From JAYVJH01 sp043777595 (GTDB taxonomy: Bacteria > Bacteroidota > Bacteroidia > Cytophagales > Spirosomataceae): DNA of 34,477 nucleotides. The DNA lies in assembly GCA_043777595.1 (NCBI GenBank), contig JAYWHT010000085.1, positions 1-34,477 of the forward strand. The letters run 5' to 3'. The position numbers and the translations under genes were made by a program. Positions 7,642 through 17,700 of this stretch are shown piece after piece. Under the pieces are notes generated by a model that ran no database searches, had not been told where the DNA came from, and saw only the letters and a program-made list of their open reading frames with translations. Position 1 is the stretch's first letter. The number at the start of each line of letters is the position of its first letter.

Positions 7642-8622
7642 ATGAAACTCATCGACGCTTTTTTATTTAGCGAGCCTTACGAAAAAGAAATATTGCTCAT
7701 TAAGCTCATTTTGGGCGGTAACTACATCAGTGAGTGGATTATTGTCGAAAACGAATACTCTTTTCAGGGCGAGTACAAAGGTGTGTTTGCACAAGAAGTG
7801 ATTGATTCGGATGCTCGCTTTGCACCATTCAGAGACCGTATTCATGTTATATCTGGAAGCCTCAAACACGAGGCAATCGACTACTCGTCAGATACAATCG
7901 ACAAACAAGGTATGGACTCAGAGCGAAGACAGCGGTCGTTGGCTCGGCAGTATATTATTGACAAATATAGTGATGACGTATGGGTGTTGCTTTCAGATGC
8001 CGACGAAACGATTGACCTGATTTCTGACCCCGCCAATTATGAACTTTTAGAGCAAAAAGTAAAGGCCAGCCAAACAGGAATGGTTTTTGTGCCACGCCGC
8101 CGATTTTGGTACGACTTTGATAACCTCTGGCACGCTGTTCGTTCTACTCCACTCGTTACAGTTGCGCAAATCAGGGCTGCAACAGGCGAATTAGACATGG
8201 GCTTGCTGCGGTCAGACCATATTGGCTACTCAGACCAATGGCACAAAACACTCATCTTTGAATATTCATATTGCTACAACAGAGACTACATCATTCGTAA
8301 ATTTAGAACCTTTCCGCATGGTGGTATAACAGACGCCGAAATTGAGCAAAGTATGCGTTGTAATCATATTCCGATTTCGGCATTCAGAGGCAAAAAAATA
8401 GATCTACACAAAGACCTCTGGATGGAACACGTTGTACTAAACGACACCAATGCCCCACGCTACATTCAGCAAAATTTAGATAGACTCAAAACAAATGTGG
8501 TTGATTTTAACTATTTGGCCAATAGACAAGCTGACTATTCGCAACTTTACTCACCACTTTACAAAACCCGTTTCGCAATAAGACAATTCATTAAAAAAAC
8601 ACTTCGCTCAATCAAATCATAG
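7642..8622 (+). CDS. GT17-like glycosyltransferase
   Basis: A 326-residue cytosolic protein resembling glycosyltransferase family 17 (eukaryotic MGAT3-related), which is found in many bacterial glycan loci. The N terminus MKLIDAFLFSEPYEKEILLIK, followed by WIIVENEYSFQGEYKG, is the family signature, and VLLSDADETIDL around residue 116 carries the DxD-like nucleotide-sugar/metal site. A Trp- and Arg-rich region (FVPRRRFWYDFDNLW) follows. The C terminus is basic (RQFIKKTLRSIKS) and may contact the inner membrane surface. The stop codon abuts the next gene's GTG start directly, so the two are translationally linked. Donor and acceptor are unknown; context suggests modification of a lipid-linked surface glycan. 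Confidence 0.8.
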   Translation: MKLIDAFLFSEPYEKEILLIKLILGGNYISEWIIVENEYSFQGEYKGVFAQEVIDSDARFAPFRDRIHVISGSLKHEAIDYSSDTIDKQGMDSERRQRSLARQYIIDKYSDDVWVLLSDADETIDLISDPANYELLEQKVKASQTGMVFVPRRRFWYDFDNLWHAVRSTPLVTVAQIRAATGELDMGLLRSDHIGYSDQWHKTLIFEYSYCYNRDYIIRKFRTFPHGGITDAEIEQSMRCNHIPISAFRGKKIDLHKDLWMEHVVLNDTNAPRYIQQNLDRLKTNVVDFNYLANRQADYSQLYSPLYKTRFAIRQFIKKTLRSIKS

Positions 8623-10182
8623 GTGGCATTAGACTACAAAAATATTGGCAAACTGTTTAGCCTCAATATCATCAACATCGTTCTGAATTTTGCATATTCG
8701 ACGTTGATGATATATCTCTTTGGTACGTCCCGTGAAATTGAAGCCTTTTTTGCGGCCTCGGTCTTGGGTACAGCCGTTTCGAGGTTTGTTCAAACAGGCC
8801 AGCTTGTCGAAATCATTGTACCCAAATACCACAAAGTCAAGTCAGAAATAGGCAGTCAGGCTGCCATGTCTATCATATCTATGATGGCCAACTATATGTC
8901 GGGTATTGCATTTTTGCTTGTCTTGGTTTTTATAGCAGGTGGTACGTCGGTGGTTAATTTATTAGTGCCTGGTTTTGAAAAAACAGCCCAACAGCACGTC
9001 TATCAGATATTTTGTGTTACTGGTTTTCTGATGCCCATTCAGATAGCAACCAATCTATTTCAGGGAATGTTGAACGCTGAAAATATTTATGGAAAAGTAG
9101 AAATCACCAACACTGTCTCGCTTCTCGTCAATCTACTGATTCTTGTCATTTGGGGGCAGAGCCATACAGCCGACATTCTGGTCGTGGGGCTTGTTTTTAG
9201 TGTCATTATGCAGTTTTTGACAACCCTCTATTACTTGCGGCAGGTGGGTTATAAGCATAGTTTTGCTTTTAAGAGCCAATATTTACCTTTCAAAGAAATG
9301 TGGCAAGCCATCAGTGCCGCTACTTTTTATATGGGTGGGGTACAGGTGTATATGTTTGCTTTCAATGCCGCTTTATCGTTTTTGCCAGCGGGTGTTTTTG
9401 CTACTTATCGCTATGTTGAAGTTATTTATGGTAAGGTAGCCAACGTATTTATGATGCCCATAAGTACGGTGTTTTTCAATGAAATTAACCGTTTTTTGAA
9501 TCAACAAAACAGTAGTAAAATCAAAGCCTTTGTTACCCAAAATCTCAATTTTTCGTATTTCATTGGCTTCATGATTTTTATACCTTTTTTGGCGGGTGGC
9601 CAATACCTCATCTGGACGGCTTGGGGTGGAACTAAGTTTGATGCCAACGCCGCCCAAAGAGTCTATGAACTACTTACGATTTTCTTTTTGGGAATGTTGC
9701 TCACAGGGCCTTATATGATATTTAGAAAAATGTCCGTCTCTGTTACACGGCCCGACTTACAGTATTACTTTTGGGGTGTTACTCATATCATTTCTGGGCT
9801 GATTTCATATTCATTACTTCAACGTTTTGGGTTTAAGGGGCTATTAGCACAAATTATTATTCACAACATTATTACTACATCTGTACCGATATTAACTGTA
9901 TATTTCCTAAAAAAACAGTATTTTGCACTATATAGCTCTACGGAAGTCCTGAAAATAACGTCTTCTTTACTACTTTCTTTGGTTATTGTATGGCTTATGA
10001 AGTCGTATTTTGTAGATTTCAAATATACGACCAAGTTTGTAAGTGCTCAGATAGGGCTTTTTGTGGCGACAGTGTCTGGTACGATATTTATATTGCTCTG
10101 TTATTTTTTGCAAGTTGAAGAAATACAGATACTCAAAACAAAACTGCAAGAAACACTCCGCCGATTTACTATTTTTCGTTAA
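8623..10182 (+). CDS. MurJ/MviN-like polysaccharide flippase (MOP superfamily)
   Basis: A 519-residue integral membrane protein with about 14 hydrophobic segments. The N-terminal part, with FGTSREIEAFFAAS and LLVPGFEKT, is typical of the MurJ/MviN branch of the MOP exporter superfamily rather than of Wzx. Members flip undecaprenyl-linked precursors across the inner membrane. Its place directly behind a glycosyltransferase (GTG start at 8623 touching the previous stop) argues for a dedicated glycan flippase rather than the housekeeping lipid II flippase. The GTG start is taken because it follows the upstream stop without a gap and the hydrophobic first helix needs that N terminus. The restriction-modification module follows on the opposite strand. 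Confidence 0.82.
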   Translation: MALDYKNIGKLFSLNIINIVLNFAYSTLMIYLFGTSREIEAFFAASVLGTAVSRFVQTGQLVEIIVPKYHKVKSEIGSQAAMSIISMMANYMSGIAFLLVLVFIAGGTSVVNLLVPGFEKTAQQHVYQIFCVTGFLMPIQIATNLFQGMLNAENIYGKVEITNTVSLLVNLLILVIWGQSHTADILVVGLVFSVIMQFLTTLYYLRQVGYKHSFAFKSQYLPFKEMWQAISAATFYMGGVQVYMFAFNAALSFLPAGVFATYRYVEVIYGKVANVFMMPISTVFFNEINRFLNQQNSSKIKAFVTQNLNFSYFIGFMIFIPFLAGGQYLIWTAWGGTKFDANAAQRVYELLTIFFLGMLLTGPYMIFRKMSVSVTRPDLQYYFWGVTHIISGLISYSLLQRFGFKGLLAQIIIHNIITTSVPILTVYFLKKQYFALYSSTEVLKITSSLLLSLVIVWLMKSYFVDFKYTTKFVSAQIGLFVATVSGTIFILLCYFLQVEEIQILKTKLQETLRRFTIFR

Positions 10183-10203
10183 TTACTCGAAAATACTATC
10201 AGT

Positions 10204-10331
10204 AACGTTTTAGGGCGTTGCGAAGGTGGAGAATTAGAAGTACAAATATTCAATTTAGCATAAATGTTGATAAGAATTTCAATATTCAAATTTAGCACTT
10301 CTGCCCCTATTTTGCCAAACCCTTGTTAGGC
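10204..10331 (-). repeat. attC-like folded element at the 3' edge of the RM module
   Basis: Read on the minus strand it begins GCCTAAC at 10331-10325 (matches RYYYAAC) and ends near AACGTTACTG at 10208-10201. The two ends form a long imperfect inverted repeat: conserved blocks AGGG, TTG and AGAAGT appear on the plus strand near 10211-10241 and in inverted form near 10298-10322. A direct repeat AATATTCAATTTAGCA / AATATTCAAATTTAGCA fills the centre. Length and folding are like long integron attC sites, but no integrase gene is present in the window. Similar elements are, as I recall, scattered near accessory genes in Bacteroidota. Confidence 0.45.
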
Positions 10332-10348
10332 GTATATGCCTTTTCGGT

Positions 10349-12133
10349 CTATGCAAATAGTTCAATTTGTGTATTTTTTACAGGTATCATTTCTTCTATA
10401 AAGTTGTTCCACAAACAAAGTGTTAAACTGAAATTATACATTTTATTAATTCTTTGTATTTCTGTGTCTAAATAATTTTTGTCGATTGTGTTTGCTAATT
10501 CTAACAAGTCTATTCGCATCAAAATATCTTTTGTAAAAGTTCTTTTAGCATCTATAAAAGTAATTGATTGCAAAAATTGAACTGTTGTTTCTGAATTTAA
10601 GAGTATTAAAGCATAAACGGCAAATTCAATTTTGTCAAAACCAATTAAATAGCAAGTGTCATCAAGCATTACTGGTTTTTCATTTTGGGGTAATATTAGC
10701 GTAAAATGAAAAGTCTTGTAAAGCCCTGAAATCGCAACTTTGTATGGTTTGAAAGAATAATCACCAATACCAAAAATAGAAAATGCTGGTTTGTTATTAT
10801 AAATACTTGATTTTCGTGCATTAAAACTATCTTGGTGGGCTGTCAAGTATTGAAATGTCTGTGGAAAATTATCTCTAATATACTTTGTTTCCTGTCCTAC
10901 TTTTTTTTGAGTAACTATTGTATATTTTCTTGTTTGATTGATTACGGTGTTTTTTAAGTCTGAACTTTTTAAAAGTCCATAAACTAAATCATCTTCTAAT
11001 TTTATTTCTTCGTTTAAACCATTTACGAAATGTCCATTCACTTTGTCTAATTCCATTATGCTTGAACAGTCGTGCTTTAAGCCCTGTCGCCAAACAAAAG
11101 GACATTCTCCATCTATGTTTTTTGTATGAAAATAAGTATCGATGTTTGATACAAATTTGTCATCTAACCAACCAAATTGTACTATTGGGTTATGATTATT
11201 ATAAAAATTATATTCCGTACAAAAGTTTTCAGAAGTTGATTTTAGTTGGCAATACAAAAGTGATGCTTCAACCGAAACGTTAAATTCTTTTTTGCTATCA
11301 ATACAATGTTTCTCTATTTCTGAAATAGAATATTTGTTTTTTGTTTGGTCTGAAACGATATTTTTAATGACAGAGTTTTTGACCAATAAAAGCAAATGCC
11401 CTCTGATGTTTTGAAAAACATCAAGCATTTTCAAAGTGATAGATTCGCCAATATCAAAATTGCCTTTACCTGTCATTGCATCTAATCCACTATGATTTTT
11501 AAAGTTTGACTTTTTAGGTAAATTCAATGAATTTAAGGCACTTAATTTTGAATTTGTTACCCAAGGTGGATTACCAATAACTAATATTTCTTTTTCATAA
11601 AATTGTTTGGCTAAATTCTTGAAGTCATAATCAAAAATATCGCAATGAATGATTGAAATTTGTGGCGGGCGGCGTTCCACTTTTTGTTCTTGTGGATTGT
11701 TCAAATAAAATTCAATGATGTTAAACTTCGTTTCCCAGATATATGGCTTGTAAATTTCAATACCAAACACGCACTCAATATTTGAAAAAGTAGATAACGA
11801 GGCAACAATAAAATTGCCTTTTCCACAAGTTGGTTCAATAACAATTTTAGGATTAACCTCTTTATTTGATAAAAATAAAGTAACTTTTTTGGCTAAATCT
11901 TCATTGGTTTGAAAATCGCCATATTCGGCTCTATCAGGCTCTGAAACTATGTTGTTTGATATAGAAATAGTTTCTTTTAAGGTTTCTAATTCGTCATTAC
12001 TATCAAAAAAATCAACGATTCCAAAGTTGTTGAATAATTGTTGATTGGCTACTTCAAAAGATGAAGCAAGCCTAAGACTTTCATTTAAGAAAACCAAAAC
12101 TTGGTAAGTAATATTTGCTTCAAATACTTTCAT
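10349..12133 (-). CDS. N6-adenine DNA methyltransferase of a type II RM system
   Basis: A 594-residue class I methyltransferase. The AdoMet motif I is IVIEPTCGKGNFIVA (about residues 95-110), preceded by the common EYGDFQTNEDLAKKV lead-in, and the catalytic motif IV is VIGNPPWVT, the N6-adenine type. The long C-terminal part after about residue 300 is presumably the target-recognition region. An alternative TTG start one codon upstream exists, but I use the ATG at 12133, which shares one base with the TGA stop of the endonuclease reading frame upstream, a sign of translational coupling. All core motifs are intact, so host DNA is probably still methylated although the partner nuclease is interrupted. 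The gene has lower GC than the neighbouring chromosomal genes. Recognition sequence unknown. Confidence 0.85.
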   Translation of the reverse strand: MKVFEANITYQVLVFLNESLRLASSFEVANQQLFNNFGIVDFFDSNDELETLKETISISNNIVSEPDRAEYGDFQTNEDLAKKVTLFLSNKEVNPKIVIEPTCGKGNFIVASLSTFSNIECVFGIEIYKPYIWETKFNIIEFYLNNPQEQKVERRPPQISIIHCDIFDYDFKNLAKQFYEKEILVIGNPPWVTNSKLSALNSLNLPKKSNFKNHSGLDAMTGKGNFDIGESITLKMLDVFQNIRGHLLLLVKNSVIKNIVSDQTKNKYSISEIEKHCIDSKKEFNVSVEASLLYCQLKSTSENFCTEYNFYNNHNPIVQFGWLDDKFVSNIDTYFHTKNIDGECPFVWRQGLKHDCSSIMELDKVNGHFVNGLNEEIKLEDDLVYGLLKSSDLKNTVINQTRKYTIVTQKKVGQETKYIRDNFPQTFQYLTAHQDSFNARKSSIYNNKPAFSIFGIGDYSFKPYKVAISGLYKTFHFTLILPQNEKPVMLDDTCYLIGFDKIEFAVYALILLNSETTVQFLQSITFIDAKRTFTKDILMRIDLLELANTIDKNYLDTEIQRINKMYNFSLTLCLWNNFIEEMIPVKNTQIELFA

Positions 12134-12801
12134 CAAGGTTTCATTCTATCAATGATTTTATTAATTCCTTTTACATTATCTGAAAGCGTTACAATTCTTT
12201 GATATTGTAATCTCCATTGTAACGCATTAGAAACTGTCAAATAACCTTGTTCTGGTGGTGTTTTTAGAATTTGTTCAGCTAATTGTTGCAACGTGATTTC
12301 ATCGGCTGGAATACTTTTATCATTTAGATAAGCGATAATATCTTCAATATTAGCTTTGTCCTTAACCATTTCACGAAGTCTAAATGTCGTTGTATAATCG
12401 GCAGTTCTTTCTTTTGAAACTAATGAACAACTAACAAAATTTAGATTAGCTATTTTACTTTTGGGATCATCAACTTTATCATAAACAAAAACAAGTAAAT
12501 GATAGCCAAGTCCAAAAATTTTCTGTTTAGCGTCTTAGAATGGGCAAGAAGATTGAGGTTGTTTGATTGAAGTAACTTTTATGTCAATATCAACCGAAGG
12601 TAAATCAATTCCTTTTGCAGAAGAACCAATTTTTAGTTCGTATTTGTCTGCAAGATGTTGTTGAAACTTATGCTCGATATGAGTTCCAACGGCTTTTCCG
12701 TCGGTTACTCCATAAAGTTCTTTGTTTGGTATCTTTGATTGAGCAATACAAAATGTCTTTGCTTCAATAATGACATTTTGTATTGTCAAATTCTGTTTCA
12801 T
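12133..12801 (-). pseudogene. Type II restriction endonuclease, interrupted by an in-frame TAA
   Basis: Starting at ATG 12801, 88 codons run to a TAA at 12537-12535. The same frame then continues without another stop for 133 codons to TGA at 12135-12133, including the sequence DAKQKIFGLGYHLLVFVYDK right after the stop. Together this is a 222-codon gene with one nonsense codon at position 89. A PD-(D/E)xK-like site is visible before the lesion: GIDLP (Asp66) and DIDIK (Asp73, Lys75), preceded by HIEHKF. The segment QPQSSCPF-stop-DAKQKI suggests that the lost residue was Lys or Glu (AAA or GAA to TAA). The downstream part could re-initiate at ATG 12369 as a 78-residue fragment lacking the active site. 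A sequencing error or readthrough are alternatives. The subfamily and cut site are not recognised. Confidence 0.8.
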
Positions 12802-12882
12802 GGTACAAATTTACAAATTTTGTCTTGGTTGGTTAGTGTTATTATTATTTGTTCAAATGTCGAAGTTTGTACGGTCGCCGGT

Positions 12883-12897
12883 GGCATTACGCCCAAC
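12883..12897 (-). repeat. Inverted copy of the module end (GTTGGGCGTAATGCC)
   Basis: On the minus strand this reads GTTGGGCGTAATGCC. It is the inverted counterpart of GTTAGGCGTATATGCC at 10325-10340 on the plus strand, with one substitution and one extra base. The two copies bracket the restriction endonuclease and methyltransferase genes exactly. GTTGGGC matches the integron core site GTTRRRY. The rest of 12802-12957 holds no gene; TTGTGATAA (12908) and TTATCACAA (12955) form a further short inverted repeat beside the end of the GMC gene. Confidence 0.5.
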
Positions 12898-12957
12898 GTA
12901 TTGGTTGTTGTGATAAGACGTGTATTGGGTGTCAGATGATTGATAACACAGTAATTA

Positions 12958-14670
12958 TCACAAATTCTTTTTCGTCAATTCATCAACTGCATACTTGGCT
13001 GCTCTCGCTGTAAAGGCCATAAAAGTCAGCGAGGGGTTTTGAGTTCCTGTGCTGGTCATGGCTGCGCCATCGGTTACAAACACGTTTTTGCAGTCGTGCA
13101 ACTGATTCCATTTATTGACTACCGATGTCTTGGGGTCTGCGCCCATTCTACACCCTCCCATCTCGTGAATGTCTAACCCTGGGGCTTGGTGGCTGTCGTT
13201 TTGTCTGATATTCTTAAATATTTTGCTTTTTTCGAGCATTTCGGTAGCCGAATCTTGAAAATGCTTCACCATCTTTTCATCGTTTTGGTCGTAGCCAATC
13301 GACGTTATGATTTGCGGCAACCCAAACTTGTCTTTTTGGTCGGCACTGAGTCTAATGTGGTTTTCATATTTGGGTATTGTTTCGCCTTGCATCATCACAA
13401 ACATATTCCAAGGACCAGGTCGTGCGTTGCGTTCTTTCCAGTCTGCGCCAAAGCCTTCTTGCCCACCCGCTGACCCCCAGCCTGAACGGCCTGCACTCAA
13501 AGCCACAAGATAACCCCGCAAAAAGTCAGTTTCTTGTTTGTCCACATTTTGGTAGCGAGGCATAAAACCTGTCGTAGGTCGCCGCCCATAGTAATATTTA
13601 TCTTCAAAACCTTCTACATCGGCATTGACAGTTCCTCGATATAAATGAAAAGCAATATACCGCCCCAAGGTACCGCTGTCGTTGCCGAGCCCTGCTGGAA
13701 AGCGGCTCGATGTTGAATTTAACAAAAGTGCATTGGAGGCTATTGTAGAAGCATTTACAAATATTATTTTGGCAAAATACTCCGTCATTTCTTTGGTTTC
13801 AGAGTCGATCACCCGCACGCCCGTTGCTTTGTTGAGTTTTGGGTCAAATATAATAGACTGAACGAGCGAATTGGGGCGTAATGTGAGCTTGCCAGTACGT
13901 GCCGCCGCAGGCAACGTAGCCGACTGCGAACTAAAATAAGCACCATACGGACAGCCTCGGTAGCACAGGCTACGGGCTTGGCATTGGCCACGACCCAGGT
14001 CAGTGTGAATCTTATTGGGTTTGGTCAAATGGGCGCAGCGGCCAATAATCAAATCTCGGTCTTGGTATTGTTCTTTGAGCGTTTTTTGGAGGTGTTTTTC
14101 TACACTGTTTAGCTCAAAAGGGGGCAAAAACTCACCATCGGGCAGGCCAGCCAAGCCGTCTTTATTGCCACTTATGCCCGCAAAGCGTTCGACATAACTA
14201 TACCACGAGGCCATTTCGTTGTAGCTTACAGGCCAAGGCACAGCGTAGCCATCTCGGGCGGGGCCATCAAAGTCGTATTTTGACCAGCGTTGTACTTGCC
14301 TCGCCCACAGCAGCGACTTGCCGCCCGTATGATAAGCCCGAATCCAGTCGTAGGGTTTTTCTTGAATATAGGGCTGTACGTCGTCCATCGTAAAAAGGTG
14401 CTTCGTGGACTCATCGAGTGCATAGCACTTGCTTACTATCGGGTTGGCTTCACGAAAAGCTGGCGGCAGACGATTGTGATGTGGTAAGTTCCATGGGTCG
14501 GTCATGGCAGTTGTGTAGTCGGTAACGTGCTTTACGTCATGGCCTCTTTCTAAGACAATGGTTCGTAAGCCTTTTTCACATAGCTCTTTGGCCGCCCAAC
14601 CACCCGACATACCAGAGCCGATGACGATGGCATCGTACTGGTTGATTTTATGTTTTTGACTGATATTCAT
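12958..14670 (-). CDS. GMC-family FAD-dependent oxidoreductase
   Basis: A 570-residue flavoprotein of the glucose-methanol-choline family, of the gluconate/sorbitol dehydrogenase-like bacterial branch. The FAD dinucleotide-binding motif is IVIGSGMSGGWAAKE near residue 15, with the substrate-side HTGGKSLLWARQ at about 113. The C-terminal block has HEMGGCRMG, containing the likely catalytic His, and ends with TSTGTQNPSLTFMAFTARAA. A Cys-rich stretch (GQCQARSLCYRGCPYGAYFSS) is typical of this branch. Such enzymes often work with a small gluconate-dehydrogenase-subunit-3-like partner, which is not encoded next to it. It lacks an obvious signal peptide at this start. It lies downstream of the SGNH genes but behind a strong terminator, so it is probably a separate unit. 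Oxidation of a sugar or polyol hydroxyl is likely; substrate unknown. Confidence 0.88.
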   Translation of the reverse strand: MNISQKHKINQYDAIVIGSGMSGGWAAKELCEKGLRTIVLERGHDVKHVTDYTTAMTDPWNLPHHNRLPPAFREANPIVSKCYALDESTKHLFTMDDVQPYIQEKPYDWIRAYHTGGKSLLWARQVQRWSKYDFDGPARDGYAVPWPVSYNEMASWYSYVERFAGISGNKDGLAGLPDGEFLPPFELNSVEKHLQKTLKEQYQDRDLIIGRCAHLTKPNKIHTDLGRGQCQARSLCYRGCPYGAYFSSQSATLPAAARTGKLTLRPNSLVQSIIFDPKLNKATGVRVIDSETKEMTEYFAKIIFVNASTIASNALLLNSTSSRFPAGLGNDSGTLGRYIAFHLYRGTVNADVEGFEDKYYYGRRPTTGFMPRYQNVDKQETDFLRGYLVALSAGRSGWGSAGGQEGFGADWKERNARPGPWNMFVMMQGETIPKYENHIRLSADQKDKFGLPQIITSIGYDQNDEKMVKHFQDSATEMLEKSKIFKNIRQNDSHQAPGLDIHEMGGCRMGADPKTSVVNKWNQLHDCKNVFVTDGAAMTSTGTQNPSLTFMAFTARAAKYAVDELTKKNL

Positions 14671-14707
14671 ACCGCTTTACCTCAATTTGATGTTGTGGTA
14701 AATATAG

Positions 14708-14749
14708 TATTTTTTTGATTATTTTTATAAATTTATAATCAAAAAAATA
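14708..14749 (-). terminator. Perfect 15-bp hairpin terminator after the SGNH genes
   Basis: Bases 14708-14722 pair perfectly with 14735-14749 around a 12-base loop, with A7 and T7 tracts in the arms. It begins directly after the TGA (14752-14750) of the SGNH/Ig-repeat gene, so it should end that transcript; the symmetric A/T tracts also allow function in the other direction. Confidence 0.7.
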
Positions 14750-17700
14750 TCAGCGATTGTCAATCAGAATTTTTTTGGTTGCCCTAAACGCCCCAGACGT
14801 AATTTCAAGAATATACTGGCCCGGTGGCAGCATACTTAGATCTAACTGTTTGCGCTCGTCAAAATCGGGTATAATATTTGAAAACACCAATCGGCCTGTC
14901 ATAGAATAAACCGTGGCATTGGCGTTTTTGATGTCGTTCAGCGTTTCTATATTCAAAATACCCCTCGTAACTGGATTTGGATATATACCAATACCAGACA
15001 CAGTACCATCAACAACATAATTGACGACAGAAGAGGCTTTTGAAAAACAAGTGAGCGTAGGGCTGTATTTGATTGTTGCTTGTGCTTGATATTGTCCGTC
15101 TTGTTTGGCCTTAATAAAGTAGCGTGTATCGGTCAGTATGTTATTGCCTAATTTCCAAATATACACACCTTGTGCCACTGGGTTTGTTACTTCTATCGAA
15201 AATATACCTGCTTTTTCAATCATTGGCGTGGGCGGAAGTGGTTTTACATCGACTTTGGTGGCTGCCGTAAACGGCGACAGACAACCATTACTGTCTCGCA
15301 CTCTGGCTGCATAATTTCCTGTTTGTTTTACTGTAATGGTTCTTGTGGCTTCGTTTGTATTCCAAATCACTGAATTGTTACTGTTTGCCGTCAAATTTAC
15401 TTGGTCTCCATCACAAAAAGTCGTTACCCCGCTTGCTACAATTACTGGAATGGCAGGCAGCCCATTGACCCTAATAAAAGTAGGAACTGAATACACAGAG
15501 GTACAACCAAACTGATTGGCAACTCGAACGCTATAATTACCCTCTGTACTTACTGAAATCGTTTTGTTATTTTGTTGAGGTAGCCATTCATAAACTACCG
15601 CTGTTGGTTCGTTGGCAGTGAGAGCCACTGTTTGGTCGGCGCATATTGTTGTGCTGCCGCTTGCCGAAATAGTTGGTTGAGATGGCCGTGGATTAACAGT
15701 AACAGTAACTGCCTCTGATGCAGACGACGTACAACCTGTCGATAAACTCGTTACGGTAGCTGTTATGGGGCCTGGCTGTCCAACGGTTATTTTTTGGGTA
15801 TTTTGTCCTGTACTCCATATAAAACTAAACAATGCTGGCGACAACGAAAGCGATAGGGTGGTATTGTCATTTTGGCAAAATGTGGTTGGTGTTTCGTTTA
15901 TGATTCGTGGCGCAGTTGGTAGCGAATTGACCGTAACAAAGGTATTGTCGGACGTTGATTCGCAGCCTTTGGCATCTTTGACTTTGACATTATAAGACCC
16001 CGTTGTACTGACCGATATTTGTTTAGACGTTTCAAAGGTAGTCCATGTATTACCACTGCCGTAGTTGGATTCTAATTTGACGGCTTGCCCTTGGCAAATA
16101 GTGGTAGCACCAGAGGCCGTGATAGTTGGTTTGGGAGGGAGTGGATTGATTATGAGCGGAATAGTATTAGAAAAAGGCGAAAAACAACCATTGGCATCTA
16201 ACCACCGAACAGAATAAGTACCAGGTAAATTGACGGTGATACTCTGTGTGCTGGCACCGCTGTTCCAAGCATAGTTGTTTTGAGAATTTGAACTAATCGT
16301 TACGGCCTCGCCTTGACAAACTTCAGCGGGTATTTTACTTGACGAAATAACAGGTGCCGCTGGTAAGGGATTGACTTTGACCATTAGATTTGATGATGAA
16401 GGCGATTTGCAACCATTGGCATCGGTTACGGTAAGCGAGTAGGCACCTGAGTTGGTAACGTTGATGCGTCTGGTAGTTTCGCCTGTGTTCCAGTTATATC
16501 CAAAGGCATTGCTGGCAGCTAAGATAGTAAAGTCGCCAGCACAAAAAATAGTAGCTCGCTCAGGGTCGATAAACGGTGCAGCAGGTAGTGGATTTACTTT
16601 TACTACTACATTGTTAGAGACGGCCTCGCAGCCATTGATGTCTCTGATACGAACATTATAAGTACCCGAGCTATTGACTGTTATGTTGTTAGCGGTTTGG
16701 CCTGTACTCCATACGTTGGCACTCGAATAGTTTGAATTGAGTTGTACTTGCCCCCCTTGACAAAAAGTGGTAGCATTTTGTGGGCTAACAACAGGGGGGT
16801 TGGGCAAGCTAAATGCCTGTATATAAAGCCGTGCAGGCGACGACGTACAGCCTTGTGAATCCACCGTTTTTACTTCATAGGTGGCAGTATTGCTTACAGT
16901 AATCGACTGACTTTGCTCACCAGTGGACCAGCGATAGCTACTGTTGGGGCTTGACGTGAGCGTAACCTGCCCGCCTAGGCAAAACGACGTAGCACCCGAA
17001 GATACAATGGTGGGCGTGGGTGGTGGTGGTGTAGGCGAAGTACTTACGTTGATTGACGAAGAAGCAGAACAACCGTAGGTATTGCGAGCCGTAACGGTAT
17101 ATGTACCTGCCGAGGCAACGTCAATCCGCTGGGTTGTAGCACCTGTGTTCCAACTAATGCCATTACTCATATTTGAGATTAACCCCACACTTCCGCCCTG
17201 ACATAATTGCAGACGGCCATCGTTGCTAATTGTAGGTGTGGCTGGTGTAAGCCCATTGGGTACATTGAAATTAGGTATAAAATATACGTTACCACTACCG
17301 TCTCTGGCCTGAGCTTGATATGAACCAGGACTCAGGCTCACCGAGCCATTATTAACACCATGACTCCATTGGACAGATGCCATATTTTGAACACCGACAT
17401 TGAGATTATTGCCTCCCGAGCAGGCTGCTACAATAACAGGATACGAGCCAGTGATGGGCGTACAATTATTGAAAAAATTTTGGTCTAATGCGCTATTCCA
17501 AGCGTTGGCAGCGTCTATTAATCCCTGATTTTGAAAATGAACACCATCGGGGCGGGGTATTTGTACACCATCTGTAAACGGACCACCAAAAACCTTACCT
17601 GTACTACCAATAACTGTATTTTGAGCATTGATTATTGTTGAACTTGTACCAAAATTAGGCCCCGCATAAGAGTCTCTGGCAACAACCCAACCCATGTTTT

